Assembly (NCBI GenBank): GCA_002221725.1
Contig: NJFT01000185.1
Location: 1 to 64,000, forward strand
DNA from: Scedosporium boydii
Lineage: Eukaryota > Ascomycota > Sordariomycetes > Microascales > Microascaceae
Direction: 5' to 3'
DNA: 64,000 nt
A program made the translations under genes and the position numbers. This document shows, one piece after another, positions 1 to 11,829 of this stretch; positions within the stretch are counted from its first letter, which is position 1, and every line of letters begins with the position of its first letter. Under the pieces are notes generated by a model. The model saw nothing but the letters and a program-made list of their open reading frames with translations. It was not told the origin of the DNA and ran no database searches.

Positions 1-2555
1 CTCTCTCTCTTTTTTTCTTTTTTTTTTTTTCTTTTTTTTTTTTTTTTTCGCTTGCTCCCGGCTCTTGGGAACTTACATTACGAGTCTGACTTGCTTCAAT
101 TAGCTGTCAAATGGAACGCCCTGGCACACGACTTAGCATGCATTAACACCAAAAGTGAGAATGGACGTGAAGGCGCCAGTGAGCCACACCTCTGGCATCT
201 GTTGTGGAGAAAAGCCTCCATACCCAACACGTACCCTTCCTATTCGGCTGCCTTCCGATGACGTAAACTTTCGTTGCCCCCCTCTCTACTTTCTTTAGAT
301 AGCTCGCCGCGCCTCTGCTCCCTCGATTGGTACCACTCCCGCCGAGTCACTCGCTGTGGCGGCAATCCGTTTGTCAATTCGTTCATCTTCTCACTCACGG
401 ACGCTCACACTATACCCCAAGTAGGTGCAAGCACGGTCTCTTTTATAATCATGACCACTGGCCTCTTTTGCTAGGCGCCCACGCCCATAACCGCGATGAC
501 CAGGAGCGGGCAGCGATTTGGTTCGACGGCATTGAATGGTGACCGGACGGAGAAGACGGGGTTTTAGCCCCGTAAAAACTATTAAGGGACGCTTATCGTC
601 AACCCGAACTCTATGACAGGTTCGAAGACGAGGGCTATGATTAGACTCTGCCCTTTCCCCAGCTTGAAGCTCGGGGGATTCACCACGCGCTTGCGTACGA
701 TGGATAAAATCACTCTCCCTGAGGACTTGGGCGCTGCTCATGAGAGAACGGAAGCCACCAGCCTTAAATAGAGCGCCCCAAAATCCATATTAGAGAATGG
801 GCAGGCAGCCAAAGATGATTCACTCCACATGGACTGTCTGCCGCTATGCTTTTATCACGATCAATGCAAACGATACTCGAGGAGATCAAGAGTACAATTT
901 CGTCCTAGATCCGTGCCGCCCAAGGTTTCGTCAAGGAATTGACCGTGGATTAGACGACGGGGGCAGATATACCATGTCCGGGATTGGGCTTGGACCTGGG
1001 CCCCAAAGGTTGCAACGAAGCCCTGGGGCTCATGAGAGATGGCGTTATGCGGGAGGAATAAAATTGCCCACAAGGTACTTTGAGAACGAATACCTACCAC
1101 GGTCTATGGTCTTGACCTAACCTGATATCTACGATTTCAAGATCGGGACTGGCTTGGATGGCGTTTGTACTAACCTCATCGCTCTAGAAAAAGCTGCAGA
1201 GAGAACGTATATATCACTGCTACTGTGTGGGGATGGAGCGAGGAAGGTGGTCAAATCTACGGTCAAGGTGCCTAAGGTGACTTTTACTTGCGTCCGGGGC
1301 CAGGATGTAGAGATATTCAATCTTAGTGGTTCCCAAGTCCTAGACGAAAGCTCATCCGTGGCTCTATCTAGGCGGTCCTACACCGCTTTACTTCGACTTA
1401 CCGAGCCTGGAAGATCAGAGGATATTAACCGACGTCTACCCACCCCCAAACACCCCGGTCCATAATAGCGAGCCCACCTCTAAGGGATTTTCTTGGCTGG
1501 TCAATTTTCTTTCTTAGGGGCTAGGTGATAATATGGAGTAATGCGATTTAACAGCACTGAATTCGGTCGACGAGGGCCTCACATCCTACCAAACATAACC
1601 GTTGTCAAGCTAGTGGAAAGTTATGATAAAGACGAGAGATGATGCGCTTTTCTGCCAGCAAGTCAAGAAAGTGGAGATCTAAAGAGGGAGGATCCACGGC
1701 ATTGCTGCAGAAGCGCTGGCATGAGTTATGCTCTCGCTGTTCTCCGTTGGGTTTACCTCAGGAGTTGAGTGGCAAATCGAGCACGCCTTGGATTAGAGTA
1801 CGAGATTAGGACACTCCCTTTCCCGGGACAGTTTTGAGCTTATGTGCGTGCTTATGTGCCTCTTTTAATTGGCCATTTTGTTGCTTGATTTTGTCCGTCT
1901 GTCTTGCCCTGGTGTTTGGTTGGTTGAGGTGCGACATTCATGATTTAGGCCGATCTGGGATGTTGTCTCCTCTGGCCATTGGGCCGTCTCTAGCCCGAAG
2001 GGCACACGACACTTAATGGTTTTGTTATGCTATGGCTTTTATTCATTGTTTATGCCCATCTGTTAGGTCTTCAGCTATCGCGTCAGCTCAAGAGTCTCGC
2101 CCTCCGCCAGGTCCAGTGTTCGCCATTACTTTGTCGCCTCACAAAGCTCTCTGCATGATGAATCAACAGATCTGATCCATTAACTCATGTGTTGGGCATC
2201 GATTGCAGGCCGGACAGCGCAGCCGAGGCGACGTGTTTGACTTGACAGCTTTGTCTTGCTGTAGGCTGGCCGCAATTTACGCCCAATCATGCCAAGTATC
2301 GACCCGCCCTATTCTGGCCTTTGGGATGCGAGCCCAACCACACGCCCCCCGGCGCTTTTTGGCGCCAAGCGCCTGACCGATACCTCGAGTTTCGGTCTAT
2401 AAATCCTCGGTATCCTACTGACGTTTTCATCAACATCCATCTCTCAACAGTCATCTCACTAGTCTATCTCCTCAGTCCCAGAGTCATCAAGTGCCACTTC
2501 TACAATAGAAAATCCGTCCACATCCACATCCTCGCCCAACCCAGACCTAGCAACC
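1..2555. other. Intergenic region without a supported gene
   Basis: Opens with a pyrimidine tract (1-50). Several open frames of 60-116 codons occur on both strands, but none shows a recognisable domain or a convincing intron structure. A stretch at 910-1260 gives plausible protein-like text in shifting frames with stops and may be a decayed gene that I cannot name. The last 160 bases are the promoter and leader of the gene at 2556. Confidence 0.5.
2398..2403 (+). promoter_or_regulatory. TATA box of the thioredoxin-like gene
   Basis: TATAAA lies about 155 bases before the ATG at 2556. It is followed by a CT- and CA-rich leader typical of fungal core promoters. No intron is needed between it and the start codon. 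Confidence 0.5.
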
Positions 2556-2897
2556 ATGTCTCGCGTCCAGCCCTTGAACACCATCTCCGAGCTGCACAAT
2601 TTTGTCAGCGCGAGGCCCTTTGTCGTCCTAAAGGCCACTGTTCCACGATATGAAGGTGATGCCAACGACCGATCCATCTTCAACATCGTTTCCACCGAAT
2701 ACCCAAATCTCTCATTTGCCGAAATCGACCTCCAGCGCGCCAGGGAGTTTGTCGGCATGAACGGTGGAGTGCCGGCGCCCGGCTCCATCCTACTCTTCAG
2801 ACAAAGCGAACTCGATGAGGTGCACCCCGTGACGGCAAGATGGAAGGACTTCCTCGATGACTTCTCCTCTTACGCCGCTTCCCGCCGCCGATATTAA
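2556..2897 (+). CDS. Small thioredoxin-fold-like protein without CxxC
   Basis: A 113-residue intronless protein. The ATG has a good context (caaccATGtc) behind a TATA box and CT-rich leader. The order helix, then strand (FVVLKATV, about residues 21-28), helix, strand (LSFAEIDL, about 50-57), then a loop with two prolines before strand SILLFRQ resembles the thioredoxin fold used by many short fungal Trx-like proteins. The CxxC active site is absent; that position reads VPRYEGD, so disulfide reductase activity is not expected. There are no cysteines, no signal peptide and no membrane segment. It stands alone with gene-poor DNA on both sides. Fold assignment is inference from pattern only; an unrelated small alpha/beta protein is possible. 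Confidence 0.55.
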   Translation: MSRVQPLNTISELHNFVSARPFVVLKATVPRYEGDANDRSIFNIVSTEYPNLSFAEIDLQRAREFVGMNGGVPAPGSILLFRQSELDEVHPVTARWKDFLDDFSSYAASRRRY

Positions 2898-3410
2898 CAG
2901 ACTCGACAATTGGAGCCGCCGCAATGATCAGGAAGCAGTGTGAGGAGAGAAGGAATCCATTCGTTCCCAGCCAGTCGACGAAGGCATGGAATTTGTATTA
3001 GGTACTTGGGCAGTTATAAGAAAGCATCATTTCAATTCTGCGTGTCCTTCTGTTCCGAGCGTAGTGGCGTATTTTTTTTCTACAACCTATTACCATCACT
3101 CACTAGTCAGTCATCATTCATGTCGACCACAGTGCAGTTAATGTTAAATGCTATCCAACGGACAACGAACGAATTCTATTGGGCTGGTGAGCCTCAAAAA
3201 TACTCCAAGACAGCGGATCTCGATCACGAAATCATCAATTTCAATGGCGTGGCAAAGAGGGGTAATAGGCCATGTGACTATGAGCCACATCCCATCGTTT
3301 ATAAGGCAGGTTTCTGCAACAAACCTTACGAAGCAATACATGTCAAGCATTCCGACGGCTTCCATCCCACCTAGACCGATAAGGCTTATCTTCACGTATT
3401 ACACATCAAG
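2898..3410. other. Spacer between thioredoxin-like and glyoxalase-like genes
   Basis: Contains the 3' region of the upstream gene and the promoter of the gene at 3411. Frames on both strands are open for up to 144 codons but lack domain features. No RNA gene is seen. Confidence 0.4.
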
Positions 3411-4253
3411 ATGTCACCCGAGCCCGGTATCCTTCCCATTCTTGACCATGTCGTCATCTTGGTATCCTACAAATCCCTCCAAGAGCTACCCAAGAACTTG
3501 GAAAACTCCCTCATAGTCATCGGAGGTGGCTCTCATGCCGACGGCCGTACGGTGAACAAACTTATCATCTTTTCTGACGGAAGTTATATCGAGCTCATTG
3601 CCTTCCGAGACGGCCTCGACCCAGAGCATCGAAAGGAACATCGGTGGGGATCCTTAAAGGAGTGTGCCATCGTCGACTGGGCCTACACACTTGCTGATGT
3701 AAGGGAATTTTCTGCCGTGCAGAAACGGGTTGAGGATGCAAACTCGGAGACAGGATTCAGATACCACGACCCAGTTCCAGGCGGCCGTATTCGACCGGAT
3801 GGGGTAGAGTTAAAGTGGGCCATCAGCTCCGTACTGGATGCTTCAAAGTCTCCTCTTAGGCCCGGCACCGCCCCTTTTTGGTGCCTTGACATCACTCCAC
3901 GGCATCTGCGGGTACCTTATCGCGGAAAAGCAAGCGAGACCGCGCCCCCATATACGAATCACCCTTCTCACGTCGTGGGCGTCTCTCAGATCGTTGTGTC
4001 TGTACCCGGAGACGAATTTTCCTCGGTTAGCAAAGTCTACGATGGCATTCATGGGCCTGCGGTAGGGAATGGTTCTGCAGTCAAAGTATGGCGTTGGGTC
4101 GCTCACGCAGGTTCAAAACAAGGTAAACAGCAGGTGTCTCTCAGTACGACCTCGCGCCAGGGCCGGTATATTAGTCTCAGACTCCTTGGAAACGAGGACA
4201 GTCCTCGAAGCATTCAAATTCTTCCTGATCTAACTTTGGAGGTTGGTGAATGA
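3411..4253 (+). CDS. Glyoxalase-like domain protein
   Basis: A 280-residue intronless protein. The N-terminus reads ILDHVVILV, the first strand of a vicinal-oxygen-chelate fold with its metal-type histidine. It is followed by GGGSHADGRT, then an FSDGSYIELIAF strand with the acidic ligand position (YIELIAF). This arrangement matches the fungal and bacterial Glyoxalase_3 family (PF13468-type), whose substrates are mostly unknown. A second half (from about residue 140) contains the paired module seen in family members. No signal peptide is present, so it is probably cytosolic. Length is normal for the family. The ATG at 3411 is preferred because the first VOC strand starts within 12 residues. 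No neighbouring genes suggest a pathway. Confidence 0.75.
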   Translation: MSPEPGILPILDHVVILVSYKSLQELPKNLENSLIVIGGGSHADGRTVNKLIIFSDGSYIELIAFRDGLDPEHRKEHRWGSLKECAIVDWAYTLADVREFSAVQKRVEDANSETGFRYHDPVPGGRIRPDGVELKWAISSVLDASKSPLRPGTAPFWCLDITPRHLRVPYRGKASETAPPYTNHPSHVVGVSQIVVSVPGDEFSSVSKVYDGIHGPAVGNGSAVKVWRWVAHAGSKQGKQQVSLSTTSRQGRYISLRLLGNEDSPRSIQILPDLTLEVGE

Positions 4254-5962
4254 ATCACTGAGAGCCAGTCGGAATTTATACTTTTACGGCCAAATGAATA
4301 TCGAATATTAGAAGACAAATAGTTACTGCTAATATATGTGATACATCTTCTGGATCAAGGACATCGTGTACGACGGAATGGTGATTTTAAAGCGTTTTTC
4401 CCTAGTCTGTCATGTCCCACGATAATCGTCCTCACTCTAGCAGCGAGTGTGGGCCGATCGAGGCGTGAGGAAAGGGCTAGCCTCGGGACGGTAAAAATTT
4501 ACAACAAGGTTTCACATACTAGTGCGTCAATGTACTTGTACCGCTGATATCTTCGTAATTGCATAGAGGCTAGAAGGGTAGTTGTCGTCATGATAGGCAC
4601 GAGTGCTACCAGGGTGAACACTGTCCCTAGTCCACCAGACAGCATAGACAAGTTAATGTCAACTCGTCGTTCGGAAGCTCCGCCTCTTCGTCCATCATCA
4701 CATTGGTCTAGATGCCAGGCTAGTTCTTATAAGTATTGCAAGGTGGAATCATCGACATACCTTATAGAACGTGTACAAATCAGGCCAAGAACTCAGAGCC
4801 TGAGAGTTATGCCCGAAGATTCCCCCATACCGAAGAGACGCCCTGTGCCTTGTACGAGCTCATTGATCAAGACGCAGATGAGGAAGCTACCCATGGGATG
4901 CTGCAAGGGTGTGCGAGTGTCCTTTCAGAGAGAAATTTCGTGCACAGCCATACCCACGCCTTGCCGTTTTGATTCAGGGCGCTAGAGTTGGGAATTTGAT
5001 AGCTTTGATAAGGAAAGTTGAAAATAATACTCTCGAGTGTTCGTCATATCATGGGGGATGGGCATCGGCCATCAATAGGCCATGGGCTAAATGATTCACA
5101 CTGCTTTGAAGGATACTCGTATAGTTTGTGGGTATCTTTACCAATAGATTAGTATGGGGCAGGACCTTGGTCAGATGGGCTTGAGTTAACGAGTCTAATT
5201 CCTTGACCCCGCAAAAGCTCTGAGTTAGTAAATTGAAGACCGTTGCCACAGGTACAAGCTCAACAAAACCAAAGCAAATTGCCGCAGGCTTTTGATACAA
5301 TTATTACTAACAACCTCGGAATTCCCAACACGCTTCTGCTACAATGTGCCGTGAAACGCATTCTTGGCTGCGGAGATGGGAAGTCCCAGTGCAACTCTGC
5401 TCGGCGGAAGAAAATGTGAGTGGCCAGTATGTGGGGCAAAGCAACTGGATAAGCATGTTGTTGCCAGCTTGGAGAGCTGTCGCATCGGAACCGTTCGGAG
5501 ACGATAGCACCCGGCAGCACTGGGTTGAGTTCAGCCAGGGGATACCAGATATTAGGTCATTAAGTACCTTCTTGGCTAGGGCGCTATCCAGATCGAGCGA
5601 ATACTGACATCGGCGAGCGATAAGGGAAAGTTAATACTTCCGCAAACCAGCCGGATAAGTTTCTCTCTTATAAAGAACCTTGGGGTTTCTCGTAAAATTT
5701 AAGGAGGTAGCAAAGGGGCGGAGCATGGGTAGCGCATTCCTCAAATTTTCTAGGACCCATGATCCATCTACCATAGCTAATCGAGTAATTTCCCGCACCC
5801 GTCCCACTCCGCCGGTGCCGCTAGTGCTCGCAGGCTTTACTATAAATATCAGATGTGACATAGGTTAAAACCATTGGAACCTAAATTCGCAAGTGAGCTA
5901 TATTCTAGGCTTCTCTATCGCTAAGACAATTTATCTGCAAACATAGCGGCCACTACTTCAAT
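4254..5962. other. Gene-poor spacer before the RidA gene
   Basis: Frames of up to 131 codons exist (for example 4590-4985) but overlap each other on one strand in different frames and carry no motif. I see no RNA gene or repeat. Confidence 0.4.
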
Positions 5963-6481
5963 ATGACGAGCCCGGAATCGAAGCTTACAAAGCACGGTTT
6001 CCAGTTTCGCAACTGGCCTGGCCCTGGCGAGCAAGCCGCCGCCCAGTTCGGCCTTAGCCACGCCGTCATCGTTCCCGCCAACTCGCGGACCGTGATTATT
6101 GGTGGCCAAGTGGGAGTTAGGGACGATGGAACTGTTCCGTCAGACTTGGCCGAGGAAGTGGCGGAAGCTTTTGACCATGTCGGGAGGGCCCTGAAAGCGG
6201 CCGGTCTAGGTGACGATGCCTGGGAGCATGTCTACTCCGTAAGTTGTTTGTGTGCCAGGATCCCCCGCACTTGGACAGAAAACTGACTCGGTAAGCTGGA
6301 AATCTAGATGACTACATACGAGGTTGAGAAGGATGGCCAGGAAATCGCCAGCATTGTTGTGCCTATTGCTCGGAAATATCTTAAAGCAACTAGACCCGCA
6401 TGGACTGGTATTACCGTGAAGGGTCTTGTCTTCCCCAGTCTGCACCTAGAAATTACTGTCCACGCGTACTTGCCTAACTAG
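5963..6481 (+). CDS. RidA/YjgF family protein (one intron)
   Basis: Two exons, 5963-6238 and 6308-6481, joined in phase 0 across a 69-nt intron (GTAAGT...TAG), give 149 residues. The RidA/YER057c/UK114 family includes deaminases that clear reactive enamine/imine intermediates, and in fungi many paralogues of unknown substrate. Seen here: a HAVIVPANSRTVIIGGQVGVRDDGTVP segment (broken in two: HAVIVPANSR, TVIIGGQVGV), then LAEEVAEAFDHVGRALKAAGL, and a C-terminal RPAWTGITVKGL-LHLEITVHAYL strand pair. The usual catalytic arginine position appears as KATRPAWT; the family has R-P-A-x-T there, so it is conserved. The short intron must be removed to reach this C-terminal half. No signal peptide. Confidence 0.85.
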
Positions 6482-8160
6482 CTGGAGGCTCGACGCGCTG
6501 GAGATTGGCTTGGAGTCTAGCATACAATTGGCACTTCCCGCAGGGTAGCAAAGAGTCGGGCTCGTGGAAATTAGGAACCTAATTAATATTAGGAGCTCTT
6601 TCAGGCTCGTGATGAGGGTTTAATCATAAAATGTGCTAGCAGTTCTACGCATGGAATGCCTGGCGATGCCGCTGGGATGCAGTCTCAGCTAAACGGCTTG
6701 ATGTCCCAGAAGAGGTAAAATTCCAGATGGAGCGTATCGCCGTCAAATTCTGAACAGTGAACGCGATGGGGAAGACTGGGAGGATGTATGTGCCTTGCTG
6801 CGGGGGAAGGCTCCGTCTATTTCAAAATGAGGGATCTCCAGACGGCCTTCCAGTGTCCCGGGAGCTCGAACAGCATCGCCGCTCCGGACTTTAGGAAAGG
6901 CATCTGCATCACTTTAATCGGTCGGCTTCCGTCCTCATTCGTTTTCGAGATGAGGTTCGGATGAGGTTTACAAAGATGAGCAAGAATCTTGAGGTTTTCT
7001 TTCCATTTTGATGCATCTGGTTCCACGTGGATCAGTGCTGCCACAGTCCCGCAAGTAGAGTTGCAGGATCAAGAAGTGCAGCGATGTAATTCTGGAGCCA
7101 AAACTTGAGGCCTATGTGCAAGGGAGGGATGGCAGCTTGGTTGAGGCATCCCTGTCTCTCACCAGGTGCAGGCGACCTCCGTACTAAGGTGCCAAGCGGC
7201 ACGTGCTTTGATAATCCTGGGTTTGAGATGTTATTAGGGTTAGATCAGATCCATCACATGGCCTATCTCCTAACAAGTACTAAATAAGTATTTGCAAATA
7301 TAAAGTATTAGAAGATATACCTTCTTGACACTTGATCTAAGATATACCCGGTGGCGGCGAGGATCTCTCGAGCTGACATTTCAAACCCTAGTATAGGATT
7401 AATCTTTGGCATGTCTCGTGGTTGCTGTTCTTCCCGGTGCAATGGGTATGGTGATTACTAGGATCAACGTAGGTTGTCTATGGGCGACCGCAGAAGGCGA
7501 AGCCATAGCCTATTCTTTAGGCTGGACGCCTTAATAGCCTGTGCTAAGCATTAATTGATCAGTGGGTTGTAGGGTGTCTTTGATGCTACCCTCTATGCCT
7601 GGCTTAGCCCCGAAAGGTACAAAATGCACCCTGAAGCCTATCTCGGAAATGTCGGAATAAACAACTAGATTCCTACTTTAGTAGCCCCTCACAGCGGCGG
7701 AGGGGTACAGCCATCTCTCTCGACTCGACTCTAGCGCATTTCCCCAGATACACCAGCCCAATAAAAGCACTAGAATTGTGAGATCAACCTATCCATGCGC
7801 TTTGTTGTCTCCACTTCCCCAGGTTGTGGGTTTGCCCGCAACGCTACTATCTCGGTACCGTGCATCGTTGCTGTTGGATAATTCCCTGATTGGCTCATCC
7901 TCACCGGGGTTCGATATGCCTATCCCCCAATAACCATTGTGCTGAGTCCTTGATATCGCCCGAAAATAAGATAACATCTGCTGTAAAACGGGGTATAGTA
8001 TGTTGACCGCCGCTCCTCACGTTGATTCTTGGTCTGCAGAGAACTCGCCTCCATTGCCCACGTTGCCCCTCGTCAGGTTGGCAAGGCTCTTTGCTCTCTC
8101 AATAACTCCCTGGCAACACAAATCCAAGCAATCTAACACAACTACGACTACCTTGGTAAA
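6482..8160. other. Spacer with a possible minus-strand relic
   Basis: On the minus strand, 7044-6820 translates to a 75-residue stretch ending LFELPGHWKAVWRSL. Further downstream (about 6750-6690) another frame reads EFDGDTLHLEFYLFWDIKPFS. These look like two ends of one decayed or spliced gene of unknown family, but I could not build a continuous model. The rest is moderately AT-rich with nothing recognisable. Confidence 0.3.
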
Positions 8161-9030
8161 ATGGACCTCAATGTCGAGAAACCGCGGAACGACGATGAGG
8201 CCCGCCTCGCCATGCTGGGCCAGAAGCAGGAAATGGGCCGCCACTTCAATGTGTGGTCGCTGATTTTCCTCGCCTTCTGCACCAGTGTCACCTGGGAGGC
8301 CATGACCTCGAGCATGGCCCAGGCCCTTTCGGCCGGCGGCAGCTCCAGCCTTGTGTGGGGTTTCGCCTCCTCGTCGATTGGGGCATTAGCCATCGCCCTC
8401 GCCCTCAGCGAGTTCGCCAGCATGGTCCCCACCGCCGGCGGACAGTACCACTACGTCACCGCCCTGTCGCCGCTCAAGCATCGCCGAGCGCTATCCTGGG
8501 TGGCTGGTTGGGCTACCATCTGGAGCTGGGTGCTGTCAGCGCTGGTAGAGATATTCTCCAACGCCATGCAGCTCCAGGCATGTCATCCTGTTCGTCCCCG
8601 AATACGAATTCAAGCGGTGGCACACGACGATGATCGTTATTGCGATGACGACGTGTTTTTTCGGCATCAACACTTTGGGCGAGGGAGATGTTGCTGCTGG
8701 CCTGCAAGTCTTCGAGCGCATGCGATTCAATCGCTCCCACGTTATTCACTAAGCATCGATTCTGACGCGAAACATTTACCACAAGAATCACTGGACGCCC
8801 GAGCTCGTGCGAGAGTATCTGGATTCGCTAATTATTCCTCTTTATCCGTAGATTACCGACTTTGACGTCTTTGCGAACGCGGAGGAACATTTCGACCGGC
8901 TGTTGCAGGACGTCCGGAGCTATAAACCTGGTAGCTTGGAGGAGCTTTTGCTACCTGCAGGAGGGGACTACAGCGCCATGCTACTAGAGAAGAGAGTTCC
9001 GGAAGAGAGGACGCGTAGCTTAGTAGACTC
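8161..9030 (+). pseudogene. Chimeric pseudogene: permease N-terminus joined to FAD-monooxygenase C-terminal remnant
   Basis: From the ATG at 8161, about 139 codons encode the start of an amino-acid/GABA/choline-type (APC superfamily) permease: GQKQEMGRHFNVWSL, then TSVTWEAM, then GGQYHYVTALSP, then AGWATIWSW. After LQA (about 8580) the frame shifts; the next frame continues the permease (VILFVPEYEFKRWHTT, then TTCFFGIN) for about 30 codons. It then runs into unrelated text: GEGDVAAGLQVFERMRFNR, then NHWTPELVREYL, then SLEELLLPAGGDYSAMLLEKR, which resembles the C-terminus of salicylate-hydroxylase-like monooxygenases. That part has in-frame TAA and TAG stops, the latter where Trp would fit. 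The wreck abuts the AT-rich block. The permease part is clear; the monooxygenase label is inference. Confidence 0.6.
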
Positions 9031-9631
9031 TAATATTATACTAGTCTAGTCTTAAAATAAACATTGTCTAGATATACTTTAAAATCAATAGTGTCCGAAA
9101 TTGTTATCGGCTAGGCTATCTTTTTAGATATATTATCTAAGATAGCTTAAAAGTCTATAAAAATATATAATATTAAATACCTATCCGAGCTTAGTACTCA
9201 CCCGCCGGAGCTAGTAGTATAGAGAAAAACTTATATATATTAATAGTCTCGGCTCTACGACTTAACTTATATAAAATACTTCTCCTAAGTAGTTATTTAA
9301 TAGTAATTATAATATAATTAGTATTTAAACTCTTATATAAAGTAACTTTATATAGATAACTTTTCTATTATTATTAATTTTACTTAAGCTAGCTTACTTA
9401 TTAATTAGAAACTTATTAATTTTAATTTAAAAATTATAAATTTAATTTTTAAAAAATATTTTAAAATTAAAATATATTTTATTTAAATTTAAATTTTTAT
9501 ATTATATATTATTATTACTTTTACTACTACTTTTCTTATAAAAAAATTATATTAAATAAAAGTTAAATATAAATATTTATTTAAAAAATATAAAAAATAA
9601 AAATATAATTTTAAAATTATATTAAAATAAA

Positions 9632-9692
9632 TTCTAGCTATTATAATCTTCTAGTTTAAAAGAAAAATATAATTTAAATTAAAAAAAGAACT
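9632..9692. repeat. Third, heavily mutated left arm of the inverted-repeat element
   Basis: The string attctagctattataatcttctagtttaaa... aligns with the start of the element at 10,425, with G-to-A changes throughout (TTTAGGGGG has become TTTAAAAGA). Only the left arm can be matched; the right arm and the downstream unit are not recognisable here. Confidence 0.55.
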
Positions 9693-10434
9693 TAAAACTT
9701 ATAATAATATTACCTATAGATAATAAGGGAACTTAGTTAAAAATAAGCTTCTTTATATAGTTATAAGTTAAAGGGTATTTAAAGTCTAGTTATAAAAGTA
9801 ATAGATTTTAATTATAAAATTACTAATAAGACTTTAATTTAGAAAATAATCTTAAATTATTTCTAAGCTTCCTTCTTTATTTTTTAGAAGCTTTATTATA
9901 TCTTTAACTACTTAAAGCCTATTCTCTAATTATATAATTACCTTATATTTAGCTTTTAGCTTAGCTAACTACTTATATTACTTTTTTCCTAAAGTTAATA
10001 ATACTTTTAGTTTAATTATAGTATATTTAAAGTTCTTATTAAACTTTTCTATAACTTATTTTATAATATTCTTTAATAGCTATAAAGCTTACTTTTAAAT
10101 ATATTTTAAGTCTTCTTTAATAATACTTTTTATATTACTTTCTTAAAATTTTAAATAATCTTTTATATAAAAGGTTTTTATAATAGAATTCCTTTTTAAT
10201 TTATTTAAAATAGCTTTTAATATCTTTAATAAAAAACTTTTACTATCTTAATAATTAAAAAAAAAGTAATATTATTAAAATAATTTTATATTTTTAATTT
10301 TATAAAAACTTATCTTTATTTATCTTTTAAATAATTTAAAGAAAATTTTAGTTTTTTTTTTTATTAAAAACTTTATTTTAATTTATCTTTAGTTATTTTA
10401 AAGAAAATTATATAATATAATTCTAACTATTATA

Positions 10435-10600
10435 GGCCGCTGGTTTAGGGGGAAAGTATAGTTTAGGGGGAAAAATAGGACTTTCCTTTCTTAAGGATTT
10501 TACTAAGAAAATAAAAGTATCCCCGGTGCCGGCACGGTGGCGCGAACGGTATACTTCCCCCCAAACTATATTTCCCCCTAAACTATACGTTAAACTGGCC
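10435..10600. mobile_element. Short inverted-repeat (MITE-like) element, copy 1
   Basis: The left arm carries two GTTTAGGGGGAAA modules (10,443-10,473). The right arm (10,549-10,595) carries their reverse complement, TTCCCCCCAAAC and TTTCCCCCTAAAC. About 75 bases of spacer hold a GC-rich core, GGTGCCGGCACGGTGGCGCG. There is no coding capacity. The size and terminal inverted repeats suit a MITE or a solo promoter hairpin of a larger DNA element. I see no certain target-site duplication. Confidence 0.6.
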
Positions 10601-10999
10601 CTTGGGGCTACAGCGTTTCCTAGCCGGAAATTCCCTTCTTAAAAGAAAATAAAAATAAAAATATTTAATATAGCTATAATAAAAAATACTATTATATTTA
10701 GAATTATTAGAAGAATCTAATTCTAAAGTCGGAATAAAATTTTCATTACTAGCTAACTAGAAATAATTAAGTAAAGGTAATTTTAAGATATAAAGTAGCT
10801 CTAAGTTATTTTCTATAGTTACTTCTAGCTAATAAAAACTCTAGAAAAAAGAAAAAGACCTACTTTTAAACCTTACCTTACCTTACCTTACTCTTTTATC
10901 TTCTTTTCTTATCTTATAATATAATAAAGAAAGAAAGAAAGAAATTTCCCTTTTTTCTTCTTCTTCTTTTTTTTCCTATCTATTTATCTTACCTATATT

Positions 11000-11232
11000 A
11001 TTATAGAACTTAATACCTTTATAGCTATATATATAGAGTTCTATAAGCTACTATATCTTCTAATCTATACTTATTATTATATAACTTTAAAACTAGGAAA
11101 ATCTATTAAAAAATACTTTTAAAAAAACTATAAGTTAAAAAAGAAAGAACTAAAAGACCTTATTTAATATTATTTTTTCTTTTTACTAGCTAACTTAGAT
11201 AATATCTCTTTACTAGATAACTTTTCGCCCTA
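11000..11232 (+). pseudogene. OrsD-like (DUF3505) gene relic, copy 1, truncated
   Basis: Same reading frame as the copy at 11,830. It reads an IEFY start, then a degenerate first zinc-finger-like module, and ends in DNFSP just before the second tandem unit. It contains stops at CAG/CAA-type positions. It has lost everything beyond this point. Confidence 0.45.
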
Positions 11233-11250
11233 GATTTCCTAACTATTATA

Positions 11251-11416
11251 GGCTGCTAGTTTAGGGGGAAAGTATAGTTTAGGGGGAAAAAAAGGACTTC
11301 TTATTATATAGGGATTTCGCTAGTAAATAGAAGTACCCACGGTGCTAGCACGGTGGCGCGAACGGTATACTTCCCCCTAAACTATATTTCCTCTTAAACT
11401 ATATGTTAAACCGGCC
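11251..11416. mobile_element. Short inverted-repeat (MITE-like) element, copy 2
   Basis: Second copy of the element at 10,435. Left arm is TTTAGGGGGAAAGTATAGTTT at 11,260-11,290 (given without its last bases); right arm has TTCCCCCTAAAC with a more decayed second module (TTTCCTCTTAAAC). The GC-rich core is retained as GGTGCTAGCACGGTGGCGCG, itself containing a short palindrome, GTGCTAGCAC. Confidence 0.6.
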
Positions 11417-11829
11417 CTTGGGGCTATGTTGTTTCCTGGCTAGAAATTTCCTTCTTAAAAGAAAATAAAAATAAAAACATTTGATATAGCTATAATAAAA
11501 AATACTACTATATTTGAAATTATTAGAAGAATCTAATTTTAAAGTTAGAATAAAATTTTTATTACTAGCTAACTAGAAATAATTAAGTAAAGGTGATTTT
11601 AAGGTATAAAGTAGCTTTAAGTTACTTTTTATAGTTACTTCTAGCTAATAAGAACCTTAGAAAAAAGAAAAAGACCTACTTTCGAACCTTACCTTACTTT
11701 ACCTTACTCTCTTATCTTCTTTTCTTTATCTTATAGTATAGTAAAGAAAGAAAGAAAGAAATTCCCCCTTTTTCTTCTTTTTCTTCTTCTTCTTCTTCTT
11801 CTTATCTACCTATTCTGCTTATATTACTA

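Larger units (their letters stand above)
10425..11240. repeat. Tandem unit 1 (inverted repeat plus 5' part of OrsD-like gene)
   Basis: This ~816 bp unit repeats almost immediately at 11,241. Each unit starts with aactattatagg, then the inverted-repeat element, then an AT-rich leader with CCTTACCTTACC and GAAAGAAAGAAA microsatellites, then the start of an OrsD-like reading frame. Unit 1 stops inside that frame, just after TTTTCGCCC, exactly where unit 2 begins. The two units differ mainly by C/T and G/A transitions, as expected for duplicates that were then RIP-mutated. Confidence 0.7.

Noticed and set aside
797..1465. Two plus-strand ORFs of 107 and 103 codons
   Set aside because: No domain, codon usage looks random, and protein-like segments fall in other frames with stops.
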